Shown here: in pieces, positions 1-5,907 of the stretch | How positions within the stretch are numbered: the first letter of the stretch is position 1 | How the letters are laid out: each line of letters begins with the position of its first letter | From: Actinomycetota bacterium | Lineage (GTDB): Bacteria > Actinomycetota > Acidimicrobiia > Spongiisociales > ZC4RG35 | NCBI GenBank assembly: GCA_022615295.1 | Contig: JAKEHF010000148.1 | Coordinates: 1-6,025 of the forward strand | Length of the DNA stretch: 6,025 bases | Direction: 5' to 3' | Translations under genes and position numbers: made by a program | The notes under the pieces: generated by a model | The model's input: only the letters and a program-made list of their open reading frames with translations | The model's database searches: none | Told to the model about the DNA's origin: nothing

Positions 1-1730
1 ACCAGGGCCTCGAGCCCCAGGTCCGAGATCAGAGGTCCCGCGGGATCCTCTCCGTTCGCGGTGACGATGGCTGCGGGGCCCACGCCGGCGATCTTCACTT
101 CCCGGATGGCCGCCTCTGCAGACTTCTTGCCGTCGAACATCACAGCGTCGACCCAACCCCCCAAGGCGGCCTCAAAGGCCGCCTCGAGACCGGAGGGCAC
201 GTCGAGACGGCTCATGAGGTCGCCCATGGCCCCGGGCGTCGACACCAGGAGCTCCCTGACTCCCGTGTCGAGGGTGGCGCCGATCGCCTCGACCCGGGCC
301 TGGGCCGAGGCGACGGCCACCTTGGCGTCGGCGAGGCCATGCTCCATCTCGGTCCATGACTCCTGGTCCCGCATCCTCTCCTCGGAGACGGCCCGGTAGG
401 TCGCCTGGAGGGCACCTACCGCGGCGTCCATGTCCTGAACCTCGACGTTGAGGTCGGCGATCTCGGCGGTCTCAGCCTCGAGCCTGGAGACCAGGACCTC
501 GAGACGGTGCTCGATGGAGGTGATCTCGCGTCTGTCCCGGGTCATGGCGTCCTCGAGGGCGCTCAGCTCGCCGCGGGCCGCGGCAAGGGCCCCCTCGGGC
601 ATCAGCGAGGCCTGAGTGGCCAGCGAGCGCTCGGTGTCCTCGATGGTCCGGAACCGGGTCTCCGCCTGCTCCACCAGGGATACCAGCCCCTCGAGCGTGG
701 CGGCCAGGGCGGCCAGCTCGGAGTCGATCTCGGCGGTCTCTGTCTCGAGGTCGATGGCCCTCTCCTCGGAGAGCTGTGCCCGACCCAAGCGGGCCCGTCT
801 TCTCTCTCTGGCCACCGAACCGATCCGACGCAATCGCTCCAGGGTCGTCTCGAGCAGGGCCGCCGCCGTGGTGTCACGGTCGAGCTCGGTGCCCGTCTCA
901 TCCGACTCCCTGCGAAGACGCAACAGGTCGGTCTCGAGGGTCTCGAGCGCTGCCTGGTGGCCGGTGATGGCCTTGACCAGACCGGCGCGCTCCGCTGACG
1001 CAGTCTCCAGCTCCTCGTCGAATCGGATGATGGTTTGGCTCCCGAGATAGAGCCGGAGGGCGACCACCTCGGCTTTGAGGGAGTCGTAGCGCTCGGCGGC
1101 CCGGGCCTGACGCTTCAGCGGCCGCATCTGTCTGTTGAGCTCCCCGAGGATGTCGCCGAGACGGAGCAGGTCCTCTGCCGTGCGCTCCAGACGGCGTTCG
1201 GCTCGCTCCTTGCGGCGACGGTGCTTGAGGATCCCAGCCGCCTCTTCGATCACCGCCCTGTTGTCCTCGGGAGAGGCGCCCAACACCTCGCCGATCTCCC
1301 CTTGACCGATGATCAAATGCTGATGACGCCCCACTCCCGAGTCGGAGAGTAGGTCCTGGATGTCGAGGAGCCGGCAGGGCAAGCCGTTCAACTCGTAGTC
1401 GCTGGATCCGTCCCTGTAGAGCCGGCGGGTGAACGACACCTCGTCGAGGTCGAGGTCCATCTCCCGGTCGGCGTTGTCGATGAGCAGGACCACCTCGGCC
1501 CTGTTCAGGGCGGGCCGGGTGGCGGTCCCGGCGAAGATCACGTCCTCCATGCGGGTCGTACGCAACGTCTTGGGCGACTGGGAGCCGAGCACCCAGGAGA
1601 GGGCGTCGACGAGGTTCGACTTGCCGGAGCCGTTGGGACCGACGACGACGGTCACCCCGGGTCGGAACTCGAGACGGGTTCGGTCCGCGAACGACTTGAA
1701 CCCGGTCAACTTCAGGGATTTGAGGTACAC
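1..1730 (-). CDS. smc: Chromosome segregation ATPase SMC, N-terminal half (3' end cut by window)
   Basis: SMC is the ATPase of the bacterial condensin complex (with ScpA and ScpB), which compacts and aligns newly replicated chromosomes. About 576 codons are visible. Residues 1-40 form the ATP-binding head, with a Walker A motif GPNGSGKSN at about residues 31-39, followed by the family-typical MEDVIFAGT and EEAAGILKHRRRK stretches. A long Glu/Arg/Leu-rich coiled-coil arm runs from about residue 165 to 495. The start of the hinge (VPSGLEAAFEAALGG, from about residue 511) is just reached at the window edge. The second arm, signature motif and Walker B lie outside. The frame has no stop. The start is GTG: an in-frame TAA lies 13 codons upstream with no other start codon between. 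Only a weak GAAGAG precedes it. A 62 bp spacer separates it from mutM, with no convincing promoter or terminator, so co-transcription with mutM is likely but unproven. Confidence 0.96.
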   Translation of the reverse strand, partial: MYLKSLKLTGFKSFADRTRLEFRPGVTVVVGPNGSGKSNLVDALSWVLGSQSPKTLRTTRMEDVIFAGTATRPALNRAEVVLLIDNADREMDLDLDEVSFTRRLYRDGSSDYELNGLPCRLLDIQDLLSDSGVGRHQHLIIGQGEIGEVLGASPEDNRAVIEEAAGILKHRRRKERAERRLERTAEDLLRLGDILGELNRQMRPLKRQARAAERYDSLKAEVVALRLYLGSQTIIRFDEELETASAERAGLVKAITGHQAALETLETDLLRLRRESDETGTELDRDTTAAALLETTLERLRRIGSVARERRRARLGRAQLSEERAIDLETETAEIDSELAALAATLEGLVSLVEQAETRFRTIEDTERSLATQASLMPEGALAAARGELSALEDAMTRDRREITSIEHRLEVLVSRLEAETAEIADLNVEVQDMDAAVGALQATYRAVSEERMRDQESWTEMEHGLADAKVAVASAQARVEAIGATLDTGVRELLVSTPGAMGDLMSRLDVPSGLEAAFEAALGGWVDAVMFDGKKSAEAAIREVKIAGVGPAAIVTANGEDPAGPLISDLGLEAL

Positions 1731-1792
1731 AGCTCTTCTACCTGGCGAATGACAACACTGTGATTACCGGGTCAGGCTAACAAGACCAGCCC

Positions 1793-2623
1793 TCACACCT
1801 GGCACATGGGGCAGTAATGGGTGGACCGGCCCCTGAGGACGATCCGTTCCACGACCCCGCCGCATCGGGGGCAGGGCTCCCCCTCCCGCCCGTACACCGC
1901 GAGCCGGTCCACGTTCTCACCCGCCGCACCGTCGGGGAGGAGATAGGCGAGGTCGTCGAGAGTGGTACCACCGACCTCGATCGCCTCGGAGAGGACCAAG
2001 GTCATCGCCTCGGCGAGAGCGCCGGCGCGACCTGGTCCGACCTCCCCACCGGGGGTGAGGGGATGGATCCTGGCGTGATGGAGCACCTCGTCGGCGTAGA
2101 TGTTCCCCAAACCGGCAACTATGGCCTGGTCGAGGAGGAGCGCCTTGATGGGGGCTGTCCTCCCGGAGAGACGCGTCGCCAACTCCTCGGCCGTCGGCGG
2201 GGAGACCCAGAGGTCGGGCCCGAGACGTGCGATCGGCGAGCCGGCGATCTCGTCCTCGTCGACCACCGCCAAGAAGCCAAACGTACGGGGATCGATGAAC
2301 CGGACCTCGGTGCCGTCGTCGAGGACGATGACGACGTGGGTATGGGGCGGGCTCTCGGTGTCAGGGTTGGCCAGACTGAAACGGCCCGACATACCGAGAT
2401 GGGCGATCAGTCTCTGACCGTCGTCGAGATCGGCGACCAGGAACTTCCCGTGACGAGCCAAGCTCTCGAACCGTCGCCCCATCAGACGTGTTTCCACTTC
2501 ATCCGTCGAGGCGTTGAGCCTCGCCGTGCGGGGGTGACGCACCGTGACTCCGGCCACCCTGCGCCCCACCATGGCGCTCTCCAGGTGTCTCCTCGTGATC
2601 TCGACCTCTGGGAGCTCAGGCAA
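1793..2623 (-). CDS. mutM: Formamidopyrimidine-DNA glycosylase (Fpg/MutM)
   Basis: This bifunctional DNA glycosylase/AP lyase removes 8-oxoguanine and ring-opened purines in base excision repair. The 276-residue protein is of normal family length. It begins MPELPEVE, giving the catalytic Pro2 (N-terminal after Met removal) and Glu3, and this start separates Fpg from Nei-type enzymes. Lys60 in RHGKFL matches the conserved beta-loop lysine. HLGMSGRF and DPRTFGF carry the lesion-strand intercalating residues, and AGLGNIYADEVL is the helix-two-turn-helix with its conserved Asn. The C-terminal zinc finger has Cys251, Cys254, Cys271 and Cys274, with Arg266 in the finger loop. The position before the conserved Thr is Ser instead of the commoner Gly/Ala. 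The start codon is TTG. It is forced, because an in-frame TAA occurs eight codons upstream and PELPEVE must be included. It is divergent from the membrane-protein gene, with 37 bp between them, and precedes smc by 62 bp. Confidence 0.97.
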   Translation of the reverse strand: MPELPEVEITRRHLESAMVGRRVAGVTVRHPRTARLNASTDEVETRLMGRRFESLARHGKFLVADLDDGQRLIAHLGMSGRFSLANPDTESPPHTHVVIVLDDGTEVRFIDPRTFGFLAVVDEDEIAGSPIARLGPDLWVSPPTAEELATRLSGRTAPIKALLLDQAIVAGLGNIYADEVLHHARIHPLTPGGEVGPGRAGALAEAMTLVLSEAIEVGGTTLDDLAYLLPDGAAGENVDRLAVYGREGEPCPRCGGVVERIVLRGRSTHYCPMCQV

Positions 2624-2644
2624 GTCTTCTCGGGGTAGGGGCCA

Positions 2645-2653
2645 TTACGGTAA
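2645..2653. promoter_or_regulatory. Possible bidirectional -10 element between mutM and the membrane-protein gene
   Basis: The 37 bp gap holds TTAC-G-GTAA, an inverted repeat. Its core TACGGTA gives a TANNNT-type -10 box on the plus strand (TACGGT, 2646-2651) and on the minus strand (TACCGT, 2652-2647). The plus copy ends nine bases before the ATG at 2661, which would give a leaderless or nearly leaderless mRNA. This fits the lack of a Shine-Dalgarno sequence there. The minus copy would give mutM a leader of roughly 15-20 bases. No good -35 hexamer is visible on either side, so this is inferred from position and symmetry only. Confidence 0.35.
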
Positions 2654-2660
2654 CGAGCCG

Positions 2661-3551
2661 ATGCGGATACTCCCTCGCACCTTCTCCCAGGTGCTCAACG
2701 ATGCCTTGACCTCGCTGGCCCGGATCTGGAAGCCGCTCGTCTCCACCTCGGTCTTGGTCTTTCTACCGGCCGGTGTGATCACCGTCACCGTCTTCGCGAT
2801 GACCGGAGCCAGTGAGTTCCTCAGGGTCGTCTTCGACGACCCCGGTTATCTGGAGACACTGCCACGAGACGTCTTCCTCGACCTGGCGCGTCCCTTCCTC
2901 GTCGCTGCCCTGATCGGTCTGGTCGTCCAGGGCTTGGTGACCTTGTATGTGTATCTGTGCTGTCATCGCATCGCCATCGTCGACATCCAGGGCGGTTCGC
3001 CCGACGCCCCCCAAGCCAGGCGGGAGGCGTTGCGACGGATACCCAAGACATTCGTCGCCGGGCTCCTTGCCGCCCTGCTCGTCGCGGCCCTCATCCTTGC
3101 CGCGATCATGGTCTGGACACTCCCCCTGGCCACGGTGGGCACGCCCAACGCCACCAGCCTGCTCATCGCCCCGGTCCTGCTCGCCGCCCTCCTCGTCCCC
3201 GGGGTGTGGCTGGCCGTCTCCTTCTCGATGCTCACCCCGGTGATGGCGGTCGAGAGCAGGGGGATCTTCGCCGCCCTGGAGCGGAGCCGGGCCCTGGTGA
3301 GACGGCGATGGTGGCCCACCTTCGGCTTCCTGGTACTGGTCGGTCTTCTCGGGTCGGTGGCGACTCAGCTCATACAGCTGGTGGCGGTGCCCCTGGCCAC
3401 GGTCGGTGGTGTCGAACCTGGCCTCCTCCTCGTCTCCCTCCTCGGTCTCGCCGCCCAAGGCCCGATAGTGGCCGCCATGGGTGCCTCGTACACCCACTGG
3501 TACGTCGATCTACGCTCCCGTGTCGAGTCGCTGATGCGGGATCAGCTCTGA
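2661..3551 (+). CDS. Polytopic membrane protein of unknown function
   Basis: This 296-residue integral membrane protein has about six hydrophobic segments: roughly residues 27-47, 78-101, 131-155, 167-191, 221-243 and 254-275. A basic loop (about 118-129, rich in Arg) follows segment 2. After segment 4 comes a stretch TPVMAVESRGIFAALERS leading into LVRRRWWPTFG. The pattern of a Gly/Ala-Leu-x-Arg-Ser helix followed by a basic-aromatic patch and a new membrane helix is typical of poorly characterised multi-pass families (YciC-like, DUF975-like or glycerophosphodiester-phosphodiesterase membrane-domain-like proteins). I make that comparison by eye only. No catalytic residues are evident. The frame is open from 2544, but ATG 2661 is preferred because the earlier codons overlap mutM and are not hydrophobic or conserved-looking. 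The gene runs against its neighbours, diverging from mutM and converging on rnc with a 10 bp tail overlap, so it is probably transcribed alone. Confidence 0.88.
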   Translation: MRILPRTFSQVLNDALTSLARIWKPLVSTSVLVFLPAGVITVTVFAMTGASEFLRVVFDDPGYLETLPRDVFLDLARPFLVAALIGLVVQGLVTLYVYLCCHRIAIVDIQGGSPDAPQARREALRRIPKTFVAGLLAALLVAALILAAIMVWTLPLATVGTPNATSLLIAPVLLAALLVPGVWLAVSFSMLTPVMAVESRGIFAALERSRALVRRRWWPTFGFLVLVGLLGSVATQLIQLVAVPLATVGGVEPGLLLVSLLGLAAQGPIVAAMGASYTHWYVDLRSRVESLMRDQL

Positions 3552-3553
3552 TC
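3540..3553. repeat. Perfect palindrome covering both stop codons of the convergent pair
   Basis: GATCAG-CT-CTGATC is a perfect inverted repeat with 6 bp arms and a two-base centre. The TGA of the membrane-protein gene (3549-3551) is in the right arm, and the TGA of rnc (3544-3542 on the minus strand) is in the left arm. As RNA it could form at most a 5 bp stem with a four-base loop and no U-tract, so it is not a convincing intrinsic terminator. Confidence 0.7.
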
Positions 3554-4210
3554 GAGACCTTGCAGGGCGATCCGAGCTGCCTCCTGCTCCGCCTCCCTCT
3601 TGGACTTGCCGACCCCGGTCCCGTTCACCTGACCGTCGATGACCACCCTCGCCAGGAAGCGGCGGTCGTGATCGGGGCCCGAGCCCTCGACCTCATAGCC
3701 CGGTCTTCGACCGGTTCGAGCGAGCTCCTCCTGCAGACGGGTCTTGTAGTCCTTGACCCCGGGTCGTCTCGACCTCTCGGCGAGCTTCGACGACCAGAGA
3801 CCCACGATGACCGGGGTCACTGCCTCCACGCCACCATCGAGATAGACGGCGCCGAGTATGGCCTCGACGGCGTCGGCCAGTATGGAGTCCTTGCTCCGGC
3901 CGCCTGTCCGCTCCTCCCCGATGGCCAGCTCGATGTGCTCTCCCAACTCGAGTCTGGCGGCGATCTCCGCCAGTGTGGGACGGCTGACCACGGCGGCACG
4001 GACCTTCGCCATCTGCCCCTCGGCCAGATGGGGGTAGTTGCGAAAGAGCAGGTCCGTTATCACGAGCTGGAGCACCGCGTCACCCAGGAACTCGAGCCTT
4101 TCGTTGTCGTTCCGGGCCGGATCCTCGGCGCTCACCGAGCGATGGGTCAGGGCCAGTCTTAGGAGGAGCGGGTCCTCGAAGACGTATCCGAGCCGTTCCT
4201 CGAGCGTCAT
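3542..4210 (-). CDS. rnc: Ribonuclease III
   Basis: RNase III is a double-strand-specific endoribonuclease that matures rRNA precursors and cuts structured mRNAs. The 222-residue protein has both standard domains. The endonuclease domain carries the signature NERLEFLGDAVL at residues 36-47, with Glu37, Glu40 and Asp44. The second metal-binding cluster DAVEAILG supplies Asp113 and Glu116. The C-terminal double-stranded-RNA-binding domain starts near residue 153 (DYKTRLQE) and ends in GVGKSKREAEQEAARIAL. All four key acidic positions of the active enzyme are present. The ATG overlaps the plsX stop (ATGA, four bases), and there is little Shine-Dalgarno sequence upstream, so translation is probably coupled to plsX. 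Its 3' end overlaps the tail of the opposite-strand membrane-protein gene by 10 bp. In many Actinomycetota mutM follows directly; here it does not. Confidence 0.97.
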   Translation of the reverse strand: MTLEERLGYVFEDPLLLRLALTHRSVSAEDPARNDNERLEFLGDAVLQLVITDLLFRNYPHLAEGQMAKVRAAVVSRPTLAEIAARLELGEHIELAIGEERTGGRSKDSILADAVEAILGAVYLDGGVEAVTPVIVGLWSSKLAERSRRPGVKDYKTRLQEELARTGRRPGYEVEGSGPDHDRRFLARVVIDGQVNGTGVGKSKREAEQEAARIALQGLDQS

Positions 4211-5175
4211 CCCAACTGCTCGGCGATACGACCCGGCAGATCGCGTTCGGCGCCGTCGGAGGCCATGGTCAGGGCGTTGGCTATCGCCACGCGGCTCGAG
4301 GAGCCGTGGGCGATCACCGTCACCCCCCTGACACCAAGGAGCTGGGCGCCGCCATACGTCTCCGGGTCGAGACGGTCACGCACCGCGGCCAACGCCGGTA
4401 GGACCTGCTGTTGGACGTCTGGAGGCAGCGACAGGACCGCCTCCATCACGTATTGGGAGACGAGACGCCCCGTCCCCTCGGTCGTCTTGAGGAACACGTT
4501 CCCGGTGAACCCGTCGGTCACCACCACGTCGGTGCGGTCGGTGGCGACGTCGCGACCCTCGATGTTTCCCACGAAGTTGAGTGGCCCCGCCTCGAGTAGG
4601 TCGTAGGCCTTCCGCTCAAGGTCGCGGCCCTTGCCCTTCTCCTCCCCGTTGGACAGTAGACCGACCCGGGGTCGTCTGACGCCGAGGAGGATCTGGGCGG
4701 CCACCGACCCCATGATGGCGAACTGGACGAGCTGTTCCGGGGTGACCTCCGGATTGGCCCCGGAGTCGAGGACGAGGGTCGGTGACCCCGGGGTGGGGAA
4801 TATCGAGGCGATGGCGGGTCGAATCACCCCACGGATGCGCCCGATGATGATGGCCGCCGCCGCCATGGCCGCCCCGGTAGACCCGGCGCTGACCATCCCA
4901 CCGACCGTTCCGTCGGCGACAAGACCGGCGCACACACTGATCGAGGAGCCCGGCTTCTCCCGCAGGGCCCGGGCGGGGTCGTCGCCCATGGCGATCACCT
5001 CTGGGGCATCGACCACACCGAGATCCGACCCCAACCGCTCCAACTCGGCCCGGATCACGTCGCCCTGCCCGACCAGTACCACTTCGACCCCACGGCGGCC
5101 CGCCTCGACCGCGCCGGCCACGGTCTCCGTCGGGGCGTGGTCGCCCCCCATTGCATCGAGGGCGATACGGGCCAA
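4207..5175 (-). CDS. plsX: Phosphate acyltransferase PlsX
   Basis: PlsX is a peripheral membrane enzyme that converts acyl-ACP and phosphate to acyl-phosphate, the donor used by PlsY for the first acylation of glycerol-3-phosphate in phospholipid synthesis. The 322-residue protein is near normal length. Family landmarks are LDAMGGDHAP at residues 6-15, SAGSTGA at 96-102, LLSNGEEKGKG at 173-183, FVGNIEGRD at 201-209, DGFTGNVFLK at 221-230 and YGGAQLLGV at 274-282. The usual LDVGAN is LDSGAN here. The start is TTG: the in-frame stretch upstream reaches a TGA nine codons earlier without another start, and the next ATG would cut into the DAMGGD motif. The gene begins 5 bp after rpmF with no strong Shine-Dalgarno sequence, and its stop overlaps the rnc start. 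The rpmF-plsX adjacency is widely conserved, including in Escherichia coli. Confidence 0.97.
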   Translation of the reverse strand: MARIALDAMGGDHAPTETVAGAVEAGRRGVEVVLVGQGDVIRAELERLGSDLGVVDAPEVIAMGDDPARALREKPGSSISVCAGLVADGTVGGMVSAGSTGAAMAAAAIIIGRIRGVIRPAIASIFPTPGSPTLVLDSGANPEVTPEQLVQFAIMGSVAAQILLGVRRPRVGLLSNGEEKGKGRDLERKAYDLLEAGPLNFVGNIEGRDVATDRTDVVVTDGFTGNVFLKTTEGTGRLVSQYVMEAVLSLPPDVQQQVLPALAAVRDRLDPETYGGAQLLGVRGVTVIAHGSSSRVAIANALTMASDGAERDLPGRIAEQLG

Positions 5176-5180
5176 ATGCG

Positions 5181-5357
5181 TCAGCCGGTCTCTATCACTT
5201 CACGACCCGCATAGGTGCCGCACTCACGACACGCCCGATGGGGGAGCTTGGGCATGCCGCACTGGGGGCAGGCAGCCATCGTCGGCGCAGGCACCTTCCA
5301 CGCCGCCTTGCGACGGCGGGTCCTCGAGCGCGACATCTTCTTCTTTGGCACCGCCAT
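5181..5357 (-). CDS. rpmF: 50S ribosomal protein L32
   Basis: This small 58-residue protein of the large ribosomal subunit was missed by length-filtered gene finding. It starts MAVPKKKMSRSRTRRRK, the classic basic L32 N-terminus that threads into 23S rRNA. Next is a zinc ribbon with Cys30/Cys33 (CPQC) and Cys43/Cys46 (CREC), with PKLPHRAC between and GTYAGREVI after. All four cysteines are intact, so this is the zinc-binding form of L32. The ATG shares one base with the DUF177 stop (TGATG). An AAGGAG Shine-Dalgarno sequence lies nine bases upstream, inside the DUF177 coding region. The arrangement DUF177-rpmF-plsX matches the E. coli yceD-rpmF-plsX order, supporting a shared role in ribosome assembly. 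Confidence 0.98.
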   Translation of the reverse strand: MAVPKKKMSRSRTRRRKAAWKVPAPTMAACPQCGMPKLPHRACRECGTYAGREVIETG

Positions 5358-5857
5358 CAGGAGCCACTCCTTGGGGGATCGAACAGGTCTTTCAGGACCG
5401 TGAACGGGGATTCCGGCTCGTCTCCGTGCCCGTCACAGGGGTCCTCATTCAAGTCGGTCCCGCAGATTGGGCAAAGTCCCCTGCACCCGGGACGACAAAG
5501 AGGCGCCAGGGGCACGGCCAGGGACAACTCGTCACGGGCCGGGCCGGCGAGGTCGACCACGCCGGAGACGATGGCGTAGCCGTCCTCGTCGGGGATCCGG
5601 GAGAAATGACGATCCCCGTCGGCCTCCAGGGTCTCGGTCCAGGGGGTGAGACATCTCACACACACCAAGTCGGCCTGGGCGTTGACGGTGAACCGGGCCT
5701 GGACCCCGTCGACGGTGCCGGTGACCACCCCGGTGAGGAGGAGGGGGCCGTCCACGGACGCATCCGCGATACGAAGCCGGACCGGGATGGTCCCGGTGAC
5801 CACCCGGCTCCGCTCAGGATGGCCGACCAGATCATCGACCTTGAGCACCAGATCCAT
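5357..5857 (-). CDS. yceD: DUF177/YceD family protein (23S rRNA accumulation protein)
   Basis: The protein has 166 residues. Members of this family sit next to rpmF in most bacteria and have been linked to 23S rRNA accumulation; the biochemical activity is not established. The sequence shows the family pattern: an N-terminal beta-rich half, then VCVRCL (Cys66, Cys69), an acidic stretch ending in DELSLAVPLAPLC, and the cysteine cluster C-x3-C-x3-C-x2-C (Cys121, 125, 129, 132) in GCRGLCPICGTDLN, with Cys141 shortly after. The many paired cysteines suggest metal binding, which is inference. The ATG at 5857 has a strong GGAGG seven bases upstream. The last codons overlap the rpmF Shine-Dalgarno hairpin, and the TGA overlaps the rpmF ATG by one base. 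The gene is preceded by a 50 bp gap containing a hairpin. Confidence 0.93.
   Translation of the reverse strand: MDLVLKVDDLVGHPERSRVVTGTIPVRLRIADASVDGPLLLTGVVTGTVDGVQARFTVNAQADLVCVRCLTPWTETLEADGDRHFSRIPDEDGYAIVSGVVDLAGPARDELSLAVPLAPLCRPGCRGLCPICGTDLNEDPCDGHGDEPESPFTVLKDLFDPPRSGS
5359..5371 (-). promoter_or_regulatory. Hairpin masking the rpmF Shine-Dalgarno sequence
   Basis: In the mRNA, AGGAG-UGG-CUCCU can form a 5 bp stem with a three-base loop. The left arm is the rpmF Shine-Dalgarno sequence, and the right arm ends directly before the overlapping UGAUG of the DUF177 stop and rpmF start. A ribosome finishing DUF177 would open the stem. The pairing is seen in the sequence; the coupling role is inference, and the stem is short. 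Confidence 0.45.
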
Positions 5858-5864
5858 GGATCAT

Positions 5865-5869
5865 CCTCC
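5865..5869 (-). promoter_or_regulatory. Strong ribosome binding site of DUF177
   Basis: GGAGG lies seven bases before ATG 5857 on the minus strand. It is the best Shine-Dalgarno sequence in the window and fixes the DUF177 start. An out-of-frame ATG immediately after it (in GGAGGATG) is too close to be used. Confidence 0.8.
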
Positions 5870-5879
5870 AAGGTCCAAC

Positions 5880-5897
5880 GGTCCCCAGAGGGGGACC
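5880..5897 (-). other. GC-rich hairpin in the gap before DUF177
   Basis: GGTCCCC and GGGGACC are perfect 7 bp arms around a four-base loop (CTCT on the transcribed strand). The hairpin sits between the stop of the upstream coiled-coil gene (5908) and the DUF177 ribosome binding site. No U-tract follows, so it is not a typical intrinsic terminator. It may be an mRNA stability or processing structure, or a site controlling read-through into the ribosomal-protein operon. It directly abuts the G/C palindrome CCCCGGGG. Confidence 0.5.
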
Positions 5898-5907
5898 CCG
5901 GGGGCGG

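Noticed and set aside
507..998. Plus-strand open frame opposite the smc coiled coil
   Set aside because: It is the antisense reading of the smc frame in the same codon register, so its openness is a by-product of the missing TCA/TTA/CTA codons in smc.
1731..1792. Possible smc promoter or terminator in the mutM-smc spacer
   Set aside because: The spacer is somewhat AT-richer than its surroundings and holds only a 4 bp GGCT/AGCC stem and scattered TTG words. No -35/-10 pair with proper spacing and no stem with a T-run was found.
1817..2638. 273-codon plus-strand open frame opposite mutM
   Set aside because: It mirrors mutM, whose catalytic residues and zinc finger are all intact on the minus strand.
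2544..2660. Upstream start at 2544 for the membrane-protein gene
   Set aside because: It would overlap the conserved 5' end of mutM, adds a hydrophilic Ser/Gly-rich stretch without homology that I recognise, and no ribosome binding site supports it. ATG 2661 is a better fit.
2957..4162. 401-codon plus-strand open frame over the membrane-protein gene and rnc
   Set aside because: It is out of frame with the membrane-protein gene and antisense to rnc. Its composition is Arg/Pro/His-rich and no family is recognisable.
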